A stretch of DNA of 64,000 bases from JAOPZW01 sp963707695 (GTDB lineage Bacteria; Actinomycetota; Thermoleophilia; Solirubrobacterales; Solirubrobacteraceae): positions 868,001 through 932,000 of the forward strand of contig CAVPQY010000004.1 of NCBI GenBank assembly GCA_963707695.1, given 5' to 3'. Positions 9,249-18,448 of this stretch are shown here, piece after piece; positions within the stretch are counted from its first letter, which is position 1, and each line of letters starts with the position of its first letter. The notes beneath the pieces are model-generated. The model was not told the DNA's origin. It made no database searches and saw only the letters and a program-made list of their open reading frames with translations. A program made the translations under genes and the position numbers.

Positions 9249-9752
9249 TCAGGCCGGGATGCCGGGAGGGCCGAGGATCTCGAGCCCGTGGGCCGCGGCG
9301 GCCCGGAGCACGGGCTCCATGTCCGGCGGCGCCATCGGGGCGGGCGGGATCTCCGGCACGGTCGCGGAGACGGCGAGCGCCCGGATGAAGCCCTCGAATC
9401 CCGCCGGCTCGGTCACCAGCAGGAAGCGCGCCCGCTCGGAGCTGACGACGAAGACGTGCGGGACGTCGCGCGGACCGAACACGAACGCTCCGGCACCCGC
9501 GACGACCGTCTTGCCTGCGACCCAGATCGTCAGCTCGCCCTCGAGGACGTAGAACCACTCGTCCTCGTTGTGGTGCACGTGAAGCGGCGAGCCGCTGCCG
9601 CGCGGCGAGCTCTGCTCGGTCACCATCACGCGACCGCCGGTGTCGGCGCCGTCGGCCTTGATCGTCGTAAGTCCCCCGAAGAACCAGAGATGCTCGCCCT
9701 CGCCGGGCCCGTGAGCGACAGGTGAGGTGGTGCCGTGCGGCGCGGTCGTCAT
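9249..9752 (-). CDS. Cupin-domain protein
   Basis: A 167-residue single-domain cupin. The metal-binding motif 1 is clear (PLHVHHNEDEWFYVLEGEL: three His and one Glu), and motif 2 corresponds to GPRDVPHVF. A long C-terminal extension with PPAPMAPPDMEPV follows. Such proteins include dioxygenases, isomerases and binding proteins; function is unassigned. The start at 9752 has GCAGGAGGCACC directly upstream; another ATG at 9779 is less well placed. It leads the two-gene unit with the SnoaL-like gene. Confidence 0.78.
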   Translation of the reverse strand: MTTAPHGTTSPVAHGPGEGEHLWFFGGLTTIKADGADTGGRVMVTEQSSPRGSGSPLHVHHNEDEWFYVLEGELTIWVAGKTVVAGAGAFVFGPRDVPHVFVVSSERARFLLVTEPAGFEGFIRALAVSATVPEIPPAPMAPPDMEPVLRAAAAHGLEILGPPGIPA

Positions 9753-9905
9753 GGTGCCTCCTGCGTCGATCGTGTCCATGCGTGCAGCCTGACCGCCGCG
9801 ACATGCGCCGGCCATCCCCCGCGCATGGGGATCTTCCTTGCGCCACGTGGGCACCCGTGCGACCCGGGTCGGGTGGGCGGAGCCCGGGATCTGGCTCTAC
9901 GACAG

Positions 9906-9979
9906 TGCCCCCGGCAGGACTCGAACCTGCAACCTAGGGATTAGAAGTCCCTCGCTCTGTCCGGTTGAGCTACGGGGGC
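9906..9979 (-). tRNA. tRNA-Arg (anticodon TCT)
   Basis: Minus-strand cloverleaf: acceptor GCCCCCG pairs with CGGGGGC plus discriminator A; D-arm TAGCTCAACCGGACAGAGC; anticodon stem AGGGA/TCCCT with loop CTTCTAA; T-arm GCAGGTTCGAGTCCTGC. No encoded CCA. It reads AGA/AGG-type arginine codons. Confidence 0.95.
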
Positions 9980-10034
9980 GGGCCGGGGCGGAGTGTGACG
10001 CACCGGGCGGCCCGGATCGGGTAGGACGGGGCCG

Positions 10035-10754
10035 ATGTCCGCGCCGGACGCCCCCGTCGTCGAGGTGCTCCGGGCCCGGCTCGCGCCGCGCCTGGCGACC
10101 CTGCGCGCCGGGTTCGCGCCGCCGGCGGCCCTGCTGGACCTGGCGGTGCGGCGGGTGGAGCTCCCGTCCGGCGACGTCGTCCTCGTGCGCCCGCGGGACT
10201 GGCCCGCGCTGCTCGACGCCGAGCGCGCCGCCGGCCGCGACGCGCCGTTCTGGGCGGTGACGTGGCAGAGCGGCGAGGCGCTCGCGCGGCGGGTGGCCGA
10301 GTCGCCGCTGCGGGGGCGCCGCGTCCTCGACGTCGGCTGCGGGCTCGGGCTGTTGAGCATCGCGGCCGCGCGGGCCGGGGGCGACGTCCTGGCCGTCGAC
10401 GCGAACCCCGACGCGGTCGCCTTCACCGCCGAGAACCTCGCGCTGAACGCGGTGGAGGCCGACGCCGCGGTGGCGGGCTGGGAGGAGCCGGACCTGGTCC
10501 ACGCCGGGCCGTTCGACCTCGTGGCCGGCGGCGACGTCCTGTACAGCGCCCGCGGGGCGCAGGCGCTGCTGCCGGCGCTCGACGCGCTCGTCGCCGAGGG
10601 CGGCGAGGTGTGGCTCGCCGACCCCGGGCGGGCCGCCGCCGAGGCCTTCCTGACCGCCGCGAAGCTCGACTGGGACGTCCGGACGGAGCCGCTCGGCGGC
10701 GACGTCGCCCTGCACCGGCTCGCGCGCTCTTCGACAACGCTTAGGTCGGCTTAG
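10035..10754 (+). CDS. Class I methyltransferase (METTL20/Nnt1-like)
   Basis: A 239-residue enzyme resembling the lysine/N-terminal methyltransferase group that modifies proteins such as ETF-beta. The SAM site reads RVLDVGCGLGLLSIAAARAGG, with the acidic VLAVDANPDAV next. AGGDVLYSA is the motif-IV equivalent and the WAVTWQSGEALAR segment before the SAM site is typical of this group. The start lies 7 nt after TAGGAC. The 3' end overlaps a pair of 10-bp direct repeats that precede the next operon. The target protein is not readable; assignment to the subfamily is moderate. Confidence 0.75.
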   Translation: MSAPDAPVVEVLRARLAPRLATLRAGFAPPAALLDLAVRRVELPSGDVVLVRPRDWPALLDAERAAGRDAPFWAVTWQSGEALARRVAESPLRGRRVLDVGCGLGLLSIAAARAGGDVLAVDANPDAVAFTAENLALNAVEADAAVAGWEEPDLVHAGPFDLVAGGDVLYSARGAQALLPALDALVAEGGEVWLADPGRAAAEAFLTAAKLDWDVRTEPLGGDVALHRLARSSTTLRSA

Positions 10755-10757
10755 GTC
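10740..10757 (+). promoter_or_regulatory. Tandem direct repeat CTTAGGTC, 10-bp period
   Basis: CTTAGGTC occurs at 10740-10747 and again at 10750-10757, one helical turn apart and 32-49 nt before the ATG of the small exported protein. The geometry is typical of OmpR-family response-regulator sites; TTAGGT also resembles half an actinobacterial iron box. Confidence 0.35.
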
Positions 10758-10788
10758 CGGCTTTCCGGCGGTCGGATGAGGTGGGGCC

Positions 10789-11106
10789 ATGGAGGCCACC
10801 CCCATCCCCACCGTCACCGACCGGATGGCCCGCGGGCGCCGGCGGGTGGCGGCCGGTGCCGCCGCCGTGTTCCTGGCCGCCTGGATCGCCGTGATCGGGC
10901 TGGGCCAGCACGCCCACGCCGCGGGGCAGGCCACGCCCGCCGGCGCGACGGTCGCCCCCGGCGGCGCGGGCGGCTCCGGCGCCGCCGGCGAGGACGGCGG
11001 CTGGTTCGACGACGGCGATGCCGGCGGCGCGCAGGCCGGCGCGCCGGCCGACGGCACCCAGCCCGGCCCGACGTCCGAGGCGCCCTTGACCACGAGGCAG
11101 TCATGA
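10789..11106 (+). CDS. Small exported/anchored Gly-Ala-rich protein of ApbE operon
   Basis: A 105-residue protein with a basic N-terminus (RMARGRRRV), one hydrophobic segment (about residues 21-39) and a low-complexity acidic Gly/Ala tail. No complete FMN-binding domain is seen. However, residues 51-54 read AGAT, close to the [ST]GA[ST] flavinylation motif used by ApbE, with Ala in place of the first Ser/Thr. It overlaps the ApbE start by ATGA. Inference: a membrane-tethered partner or minimal flavin carrier; alternatively a simple structural partner of the downstream reductase. Confidence 0.6.
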   Translation: MEATPIPTVTDRMARGRRRVAAGAAAVFLAAWIAVIGLGQHAHAAGQATPAGATVAPGGAGGSGAAGEDGGWFDDGDAGGAQAGAPADGTQPGPTSEAPLTTRQS

Positions 11107-12044
11107 CCACGCTGACGCACCGCGAGCTGCAGCTCGACCTCTTCGGCGGCCAGGTCGCCGTCCTCGTCGACGACGAGGACCCCGCCGCCGCCCGCGCCGG
11201 CCTGCGCGACGCCGAGACCCGGCTCCGGGAGTGGCACGCGCGCCTGACGCGCTTCGAGCCCGACAGCGAGCTCAGCCGCCTCAACCGCGACGCCCGCACG
11301 TCCGTCCCGGCCTCCCCCATGCTGCTCGACCTCGCCGACGCCGTGCCCTGGGCGGGCGCACTGAGCGGCGGCCTGGTCGACGCCACCCAGCTGCGCGCGC
11401 TCGAGCGCGCTGGGTACGCGCGGACCTTCAGCCGCGTGCGCGGCGGCGGCCCTGCGCCCGCGGCGGGTGGGACGAGCGCAGCCGGGCTGCCGCCGCGACG
11501 GCCCGCCGGCCCGGACCCGCACCGCCGGTGGGGCCGGGTCGTCGCCGACCGTGCCCGCGGCGCGGTCCGGCGGCCGCCGGGCGTGCGCCTGGACTCGGGC
11601 GGGCTCGGCAAGGGCCTCGCCGCCGACGACGTGGCCGGCCGGCTCGGCCACCTCGCCCGCGTCGCCGTCGACTGCTGCGGCGACCTGCGCCTGGGAGGGC
11701 GCGACACGAGCCGCTCGCGGCGCGTGGCGGTGGCCGACCCGATCGGCGCGGGTGCGGTGGCCGAGCTCGACCTCCAGGCCGGGTGGGGCGTCGCGACGAG
11801 CGGCGTCACCCGCCGCGCGTGGGCGACGGACGGCCGCCGGGCGCACCACCTGCTCGACCCGGCCACGGGCGCCCCCGCCTGGACCGGCGTCGTGCAGGTG
11901 ACGGCGAAGGCCCCGACCGCGCTCGAGGCCGAGGTGCGCGCCAAGGCGGCGCTGCTCGCCGGCCCGGCGACGGCGGCCGACCACCTCGTCCACGGCGGCG
12001 TCGTCGTCCTCGAGGACGGGACGCTGTGGGTCGTGGCCGGGTGA
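11103..12044 (+). CDS. apbE: FAD:protein FMN transferase
   Basis: A 313-residue ApbE-family enzyme that covalently attaches FMN from FAD to Thr/Ser of extracytosolic redox proteins, using Mg2+. Family signatures: LREWHARLTRFEPDSELSRL near the N-terminus; LDSGGLGKGLAADDVA, the substrate-binding loop; VDCCGDLRLGG; and ATSGVTRRAWATDG with HHLLDPATGAPA, which carry the Mg/FAD residues. No signal peptide is visible, unusual for the exported enzymes but common in actinobacteria. It is translationally coupled on both sides (ATGA upstream, GTGA downstream) with the small exported protein and the ferric-reductase-like membrane protein. Confidence 0.85.
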   Translation: MTTLTHRELQLDLFGGQVAVLVDDEDPAAARAGLRDAETRLREWHARLTRFEPDSELSRLNRDARTSVPASPMLLDLADAVPWAGALSGGLVDATQLRALERAGYARTFSRVRGGGPAPAAGGTSAAGLPPRRPAGPDPHRRWGRVVADRARGAVRRPPGVRLDSGGLGKGLAADDVAGRLGHLARVAVDCCGDLRLGGRDTSRSRRVAVADPIGAGAVAELDLQAGWGVATSGVTRRAWATDGRRAHHLLDPATGAPAWTGVVQVTAKAPTALEAEVRAKAALLAGPATAADHLVHGGVVVLEDGTLWVVAG

Positions 12045-12652
12045 GCGCCACGGCGGCCACCGTGACGCCGGTCTGGTTCACCGCGCGCGCCGCGGGAATC
12101 ACCGCCCTCGTCCTGTCCTCGGCCGCCGTCGGCGCCGGCGTCCTGCTCGGTGCGCGGGCGCTGACCGGCCGCGGGCGCGCCGCCGTGCTGCGCGCCGTGC
12201 ACGAGGCACTGGCCCTGTCCGCGCTGGCCGCGATCGCCGTCCACGTCCTCGCGCTCCTGCTCGACCCGTGGCTCACGGCCGGGCCGCTGAACGTCCTGGT
12301 CCCCTTCTCCATGCCCTACCGGCCCCTGGCGACCGGGCTCGGCCAGATCGCCGCCCTCGGCATCCTCGTGCTGGGCCCGACGTTCTACCTGCGGACGCGG
12401 CTCGGCGCCGGTCGCTGGAAGTCCGCGCACCGGTTCATCGCGGGCTTCTGGCTCCTCGCGCTGGTCCACGGCGTCGCCGCCGGGACCGACGGCGCGACCG
12501 CCTGGTACCTGCTCTCGACGTCGCTGGTGGCCCTCCCGGCGGCCGCGCTCCTCGCGCTGCACTGGTCGGGCAGTAGGTTGCGCGTGCCATGGCCGAGCCC
12601 GCCGCCGACGCCCCCGACACCCGAGCCGGCGACGACCCAGCGGCGCGCCTGA
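12041..12652 (+). CDS. Ferric reductase-like transmembrane protein
   Basis: A 203-residue polytopic protein of the ferric reductase-like/YedZ (MsrQ) group, which bind two b hemes through His on paired helices. About five or six hydrophobic helices are visible, with candidate heme ligands in VHEALALSALAAIAVHVLALL and HRFIAGFWLLALVHGVAAG. The Pro/Thr-rich C-terminal tail extends about 60 nt into the next gene. The GTG start overlaps the apbE stop. Inference: moves electrons across the membrane to a flavinylated or other extracytosolic acceptor. Confidence 0.78.
   Translation: MSATAATVTPVWFTARAAGITALVLSSAAVGAGVLLGARALTGRGRAAVLRAVHEALALSALAAIAVHVLALLLDPWLTAGPLNVLVPFSMPYRPLATGLGQIAALGILVLGPTFYLRTRLGAGRWKSAHRFIAGFWLLALVHGVAAGTDGATAWYLLSTSLVALPAAALLALHWSGSRLRVPWPSPPPTPPTPEPATTQRRA
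12574..12579 (+). promoter_or_regulatory. -10 promoter element for SDR gene
   Basis: TAGGTT ends 9 nt before ATG 12589, inside the preceding reading frame, allowing the SDR to be transcribed independently. Confidence 0.4.
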
Positions 12653-13380
12653 CGGCGGTCGTCACCGGGGCGAGCAGCGGCATCGGCGCCGCCACGGCGC
12701 GGCGGCTGGCGGCGGAGGGGTTCGAGGTGGTGCTCGCCGCCCGCCGCGAGGACCGCCTGCGCGACCTCGCCGCCGAGCTCGGCGACCGCGCGCGCGTGCA
12801 GCCCCTCGACGTGACCGACGCGGCCTCGGTGGCCGCGCTCGCCGAGGCCGTGCCCTCCTGCGGCGTGCTCGTGGCCAACGCCGGCGGCGCCCGGGGGCTC
12901 GAGCCGGTCGCCGGCTTCGACGAGGAGGCCTGGCGCTGGATGTGGGAGGCGAACGTCCTGGGGCTGGCCCGGACCGTCCGCGCGCTCTTGCCGGCCCTGG
13001 AGGCCTCCGGCGACGGGCGCGTCGTCGCGGTCACCTCGGTCGCCGCCCACCAGACCTACCCCGGCGGCGCGGGCTACACGGGGGCCAAGCACGCCGCCGG
13101 CGCGGTGGTCGACACGCTGCGCGTCGAGCTCCTGGGCCGGCCGGTCCGCGTCATCGAGGTCGCGCCGGGCCTCGTCCGCACGGAGTTCTCGACGGTGCGC
13201 TTCGGCGGCGACGAGGCGCGGGCCGACGCGGTCTACGACGGGGTCCAGCCGCTCACCGCGGACGACGTCGCCGACGCGATCGCCTACGCCGTCACGCGGC
13301 CGGCGAACGTCACCATCGCCCGCATGGACCTGCTCCCGCGCGCGCAGGCGGGTGCGCGCGACGTGCACCGGTCGCCGTGA
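12589..13380 (+). CDS. Short-chain dehydrogenase/reductase (YdfG-like)
   Basis: A 263-residue classical SDR. The NAD(P)-binding motif TAVVTGASSGIGAATARRLA follows a 20-residue N-terminal leader; VLAARREDRL suggests NADP preference. The NAG motif (VANAGGARGLE) and active-site Ser-Tyr-Lys (VTSVAAH, then GYTGAKHAA) are present. The PG motif VAPGLVRTEFSTVRF and the C-terminal layout resemble YdfG-type 3-hydroxy acid/serine dehydrogenases. The gene overlaps the preceding one by 64 nt, and its stop overlaps the GTG of the sensor phosphatase. Confidence 0.82.
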   Translation: MAEPAADAPDTRAGDDPAARLTAVVTGASSGIGAATARRLAAEGFEVVLAARREDRLRDLAAELGDRARVQPLDVTDAASVAALAEAVPSCGVLVANAGGARGLEPVAGFDEEAWRWMWEANVLGLARTVRALLPALEASGDGRVVAVTSVAAHQTYPGGAGYTGAKHAAGAVVDTLRVELLGRPVRVIEVAPGLVRTEFSTVRFGGDEARADAVYDGVQPLTADDVADAIAYAVTRPANVTIARMDLLPRAQAGARDVHRSP

Positions 13381-15857
13381 CCGCCGTCCTCGCCCCCGCC
13401 GACGTCCTCGCCGCCTTCGACCGCTCGACGGTCGGCGTGGGGCTCGTCGACGCGGAGCACCGCTACGTCCACGTCAACCCGGCGCTCGCCGCGATGAACC
13501 GCCTGAGCGTCGCCGAGCACCTCGGGCGCAGGGTGGAGGAGGTGCTCCCGCACGCCGCCGCGACGGTCGGCGCCCTGCTCACGCGGGTGCTGGCCGGCGA
13601 GGCGGTGCTCGACCTGCCCGTCGTGGCCGAGAGCGCCGGCGGGGAGCGCCGCTACGTCGTCAGCTACCTGCCCGTCGGCCCGGAGGAGCGCCCGGCGGGC
13701 GTCCTGGCCGTCCTCGTCCCCGTCGACGACGGCGCGCCGGCCGAAGGCGAGGTGCGCGTGACCCAGGACCGCCTCGAGGTCGCGCTCGAGGGCACGGAGA
13801 CGGGGAGCTTCGAGTGGCACGTCGCGGACGACCGGCTGCGCTGGTCGGCCAACCTCGCGCCCCTCTGGGGTCGCGAGCGCGGGTGGGCCCCGGCCGACTA
13901 CGAGGAGTACCTGGCGACCATCGCGCCCGAGGACCGTCCGGGGATGGTCGCGGCCGTCGAGCGGGTGCTGCGCGAGGGCGGGGGCTTCGACCTCGACTTC
14001 CGCGTGGACGGCGCCGACGGCCGGCGGCGCTGGATGCACACCCGCACGCACGTGCTGCGCGGCGAGGACGGGACGCCGTCGGTGCTCGTCGGGCTCGTCG
14101 CCGACGCGACGACCCGCAAGCGGCGCGAGCTCGCCTCCGCCTTCCTGGCCGAGGCCACCCTGGCGCTGAGCGCCTCGCTCGACCCGGAGGCCACCCTGCG
14201 CCAGGTCGCGGAGTCCGCGGTCCCGATCCTGGCCGACTGGTGCGCCGTGCACGTTCTGGCCGAGGGCGGCGCGCCGCGGCGCCTGGCCGTGGCCCACACC
14301 GAGCCGCACAAGGAGGAGCTCGTCGCCGAGCTCGAGCGGCGCTACCCGCCTGACCCGGACGCCGCCACCGGCGTGCCCGCCGTCCTGCGCACCGGCCGGC
14401 CCGAGCTCTACCCCGTCGTCGGCGACGACCTGCTGGCCGCCGCCGCCGTCGACGACGAGCACCTCGGGCTCCTGCGGCGGCTCGCGCTGCACTCCGGCCT
14501 GGTCGTGCCGATCGTCGCCCACGGCCGCGTCCTGGGCGCGATGACCTTCGCCTACGCCGACTCGGAGCGCACGTACGGCGACGAGGACCTCGCCCTCGCC
14601 GAGGAGCTCGGCCGCCGGGCCGGCGCGGCGCTCGAGAACGCTCGCCTGCACGACGCCGAGCGCCGCGCCCGCGACCGCCTCCAGCGGCTCCAGGCCGTCA
14701 CCGACGTCGGCCTCACCCACCTCGGCCTCGACGAGCTGATGCCCGAGCTCCTGCGGCGGGTGCGCGATCTCTGCGACGGGGACTTCGCCGTCCTGCTCCT
14801 GCTCGACGAGCGTGGCGAGGCGCTGGCCGTCGAGGCCGCGGTCGGGCTCGAGGAGGAGGTCACGACGGGCGTCCGCATCCCGGTCGGCCGCGGCGTCGCG
14901 GGGCGGATCGCGGCCCGCGGGCGCCCCGAGGTCATCGACGACCTGCACGCGCGTGAGGTCATCTCGCCCTACCTGCGCGAGCGCGGGCGCTCGCTCGTCG
15001 GCGTCCCGTTGCGCGACGCCGGCCGCGTGGTCGGCGTCCTGCACGTCAGCTCGCACGAGCCCGGGCACTTCTCCGCCGCCGACGTGGAGCTCCTCGAGCT
15101 CGTGGCCGACCGGGTGACGCGCGCCGTCAGCCACGCGCGGGTCTACGCCGCCACCCGCGACATCGCGCTCACCCTCCAGCGCAGCCTCCTGCCGGAGGCC
15201 CTCGCGGTGCCCGAGGGGTACGAGGCCGCTGCGCGGTACCTCCCGGGCACGGCCGGCGTGGAGGTCGGCGGCGACTGGTACGACCTCTTCCGCCTGGGCG
15301 ACGGCCGCCGGGCGATCGTCGTCGGCGACGTCGCCGGCCGCGGCACCGGCGCGGCCGCCGCGATGGGGACGCTGCGCGCGGCGCTGCGGGCCCACCTGCA
15401 CCACGCGGCCGCCCCGGCCGACGCGCTGATGCGCGTCGACGCGCTGCTGGCCGACACGTCGCCGGGCCTCTACGCGACCGCGGTGGTGCTCGTCCTCGAC
15501 CCGGCGTCGGGGGAGCTCGTGGCCGCCACCGCCGGCCACCCGCCGCCGCTGCTGCGCGGCCCGGGCGGCTGCCGGGCGGTGGAGCTGCCCACGGGGCCGC
15601 CGCTCGGCGTGGCCCGCCCGCGCGAGGAGTCGACCTTCGCCCTGCGGGCCGGCGAGACCCTCCTGCTCTGCACCGACGGCCTCGTCGAGCGTCCCGGCAC
15701 GCCCCTCGACGAGCGCCTCGAGCGCCTGCGGGCGGCCTTCGCCGACGCCGGCGGTGCCGTGCTGGACGCGGTCACGGACGAGCTGCTGGCGGCCATGCTC
15801 GCCGACGCCCAGCGACCCGACGACGTCGCGCTGCTGCTCCTGCGCCGGCAGGCCTAG
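13377..15857 (+). CDS. Multi-sensor PP2C (SpoIIE-type) phosphatase: PAS-PAS-GAF-GAF-SpoIIE
   Basis: An 826-residue signalling protein. PAS-like domains lie at about residues 7-115 (STVGVGLVDAEHRYVHVNPA) and 126-250 (GSFEWHVADDRLRWSANLAP, with a PAC tail LVGLVADATTRKRRE). GAF domains lie at about 252-424 and 434-590. The C-terminal PP2C/RsbU-like domain (about 592-826) shows EVGGDWYDLFRLGDG, VGDVAGRGTGAAAAMG, LLCTDGLVERPG and the final DDVALLLLR. This family dephosphorylates anti-sigma antagonists in partner-switching pathways. No transmembrane segment, so cytosolic. The GTG start overlaps the SDR stop (GTGA). No anti-sigma factor or antagonist gene is adjacent. Confidence 0.88.
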   Translation: MTAVLAPADVLAAFDRSTVGVGLVDAEHRYVHVNPALAAMNRLSVAEHLGRRVEEVLPHAAATVGALLTRVLAGEAVLDLPVVAESAGGERRYVVSYLPVGPEERPAGVLAVLVPVDDGAPAEGEVRVTQDRLEVALEGTETGSFEWHVADDRLRWSANLAPLWGRERGWAPADYEEYLATIAPEDRPGMVAAVERVLREGGGFDLDFRVDGADGRRRWMHTRTHVLRGEDGTPSVLVGLVADATTRKRRELASAFLAEATLALSASLDPEATLRQVAESAVPILADWCAVHVLAEGGAPRRLAVAHTEPHKEELVAELERRYPPDPDAATGVPAVLRTGRPELYPVVGDDLLAAAAVDDEHLGLLRRLALHSGLVVPIVAHGRVLGAMTFAYADSERTYGDEDLALAEELGRRAGAALENARLHDAERRARDRLQRLQAVTDVGLTHLGLDELMPELLRRVRDLCDGDFAVLLLLDERGEALAVEAAVGLEEEVTTGVRIPVGRGVAGRIAARGRPEVIDDLHAREVISPYLRERGRSLVGVPLRDAGRVVGVLHVSSHEPGHFSAADVELLELVADRVTRAVSHARVYAATRDIALTLQRSLLPEALAVPEGYEAAARYLPGTAGVEVGGDWYDLFRLGDGRRAIVVGDVAGRGTGAAAAMGTLRAALRAHLHHAAAPADALMRVDALLADTSPGLYATAVVLVLDPASGELVAATAGHPPPLLRGPGGCRAVELPTGPPLGVARPREESTFALRAGETLLLCTDGLVERPGTPLDERLERLRAAFADAGGAVLDAVTDELLAAMLADAQRPDDVALLLLRRQA

Positions 15858-15887
15858 CGCCGGCGCCCGCCTACACTCAAGCCCGCC

Positions 15888-15961
15888 CGGGGCGTGGCGA
15901 AGCCTGGTATCGCACCTCGTTTGGGACGAGGGGATCGTCGGTTCGAATCCGGCCGCCCCGA
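15888..15961 (+). tRNA. tRNA-Pro (anticodon TGG)
   Basis: Cloverleaf: acceptor CGGGGCG pairs with CGCCCCG plus A73; D-arm TGGCGAAGCCTGGTATCGCA; anticodon stem CCTCG/CGAGG with loop TTTGGGA (anticodon TGG); T-arm GTCGGTTCGAATCCGGC. CCA is not encoded. Confidence 0.95.
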
Positions 15962-16094
15962 TCGAACACCCTCGATGCAGAGCCGTGCAACCCCGCGCAC
16001 CAGCAGGGTCGGCTCGAACCGGTCAACCCCGAGTCGCGGGGCACTCCGCGCATGAAGCGAGCCGCCGGCACCTGTGCCGAACCGGCCGTCGGGC

Positions 16095-16514
16095 TCAGCC
16101 GGCCGTCAGGTCCTCGACGTAGTTCTCGGCGTAGTAGTGGAGGAACTCGGCGCCGGCTCCGCGCAGCGCGTCCGCCGCGCGCTGCTTGGCCGACTCGTCC
16201 TCGCCCACAGAGACCCCGACGACGTAGTGACCGTCGCGTAGGTGCTCGGCATACCTGCGCGCGTGGTCGGCGTCGTCACTCAGCACGGCTTGCAGTTTGC
16301 GGATGACGGTGCCCGCTCGCCCGTGCTCTTCGCCCTTTGGGTCGATCCGCCCGACGTCACGCTCGCCTTCCAGAACGTCGTAGCGGTCCGGCCCGAAGCC
16401 CGCCTGTTCAAGCCGCTGGCGGCCGCCGTCGAGCGCCGCGCGGTCGGTGAGCACTCCGACGACGTTGCCGCCCGGATAGGGGAACCGGTCGCGAGCGTTG
16501 GAATCGTCGGCCAC
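16095..16514 (-). CDS. Hypothetical protein, general-stress-like alpha/beta domain
   Basis: A 139-residue soluble acidic protein I cannot name. It contains GGNVVGVLTDRAALDGGRQRL and YVVGVSVGEDESAKQRAADAL, two strands-plus-helix units resembling the repeat in small general-stress (YflT-like) proteins that bind no known ligand. A central charged stretch carries RIDPKGEEHGRAGTVIRKLQ. Tyrosine-rich end (HYYAENYVEDL). GTG start at 16514; no clear Shine-Dalgarno. Divergent from the DUF1015 gene. Confidence 0.55.
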   Translation of the reverse strand: MADDSNARDRFPYPGGNVVGVLTDRAALDGGRQRLEQAGFGPDRYDVLEGERDVGRIDPKGEEHGRAGTVIRKLQAVLSDDADHARRYAEHLRDGHYVVGVSVGEDESAKQRAADALRGAGAEFLHYYAENYVEDLTAG

Positions 16515-16723
16515 GGTGGCGGCGATGCTATCGCGACCCGGCTGCCAACCCGGCGCTCCAAACGCCCCTTGCCCTGTCGCCGATTCTCACACGGGCGCGC
16601 AGCTCGTCCCCCGCCTCCCGCCAGCAGGACGGATCGCCGCGGCCGGGGGCTCCACTCGGCGGCCATCTGCCGCTCGGGAGGCCCACCCCGACGACGTGGC
16701 CGTGGGCGCGGCGGGCCAGGTCC

Positions 16724-16729
16724 TAGGAT
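16724..16729 (+). promoter_or_regulatory. -10 promoter element for DUF1015 gene
   Basis: TAGGAT ends 8 nt before ATG 16738, in a near-palindromic GTCCTAGGATC context. Confidence 0.5.
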
Positions 16730-16737
16730 CGGGCGCC

Positions 16738-18030
<1,293 letters not shown>

Positions 18031-18043
18031 TCGGGGTACAACC

Positions 18044-18448
18044 ATGAAGGCCACCGCCACCCGCGAGAGCGGGTACCGCCACGTCGTCAAAGTCCGCAGC
18101 CACGAGCTGGGCGTCGACGAGCCCCAGGACGCCGGGGGCACCGACACCGGCCCGAGCCCGCAGGAGCTCCTCGCCGCCAGCCTGGCCTCCTGCACCGCCG
18201 TCACCATGGAGATGTACGCCGCCCGCAAGGGCTGGGACGTCGGCGGCGTCGAGGTCGCGTGCGAGTACACGGCCGCCGAGCGCGGCTGTCCCACGCGCTT
18301 CCAGCTCGTCCTGCGCCTGCCCGACGGCCTGACCGACGAGCAGGTCGAGCGCCTGCAGGTCATCGCCGCCAAGTGCCCGGTCCACCGGGTGCTCGAGAGC
18401 GAGGCGATGTTCAGCGAGCGTGTCGAGCGGGTCTCGCTCGCGCACTGA
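18044..18448 (+). CDS. OsmC family protein (YhfA-like)
   Basis: A 134-residue OsmC/Ohr-fold protein. The two reactive cysteines are positioned as in the peroxidase family: LLAASLASCTAVTMEMYAAR and IAAKCPVHRVLESE. It lacks the specific residues that would separate Ohr from the OsmC/YhfA branch with certainty; the sequence spacing favours the YhfA-like branch. Likely cytosolic, reducing organic peroxides with lipoyl or thiol donors. The 3' end overlaps the Nudix gene by 29 nt, indicating one transcriptional unit. Confidence 0.8.
   Translation: MKATATRESGYRHVVKVRSHELGVDEPQDAGGTDTGPSPQELLAASLASCTAVTMEMYAARKGWDVGGVEVACEYTAAERGCPTRFQLVLRLPDGLTDEQVERLQVIAAKCPVHRVLESEAMFSERVERVSLAH

Noticed and set aside
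15962..16040. T-arm-like sequence (GGTCGGCTCGAACCGG) about 70 nt after tRNA-Pro, possible att duplication
   Set aside because: Stem does not pair, similarity is short, and there is no integrase or element between; probably chance.
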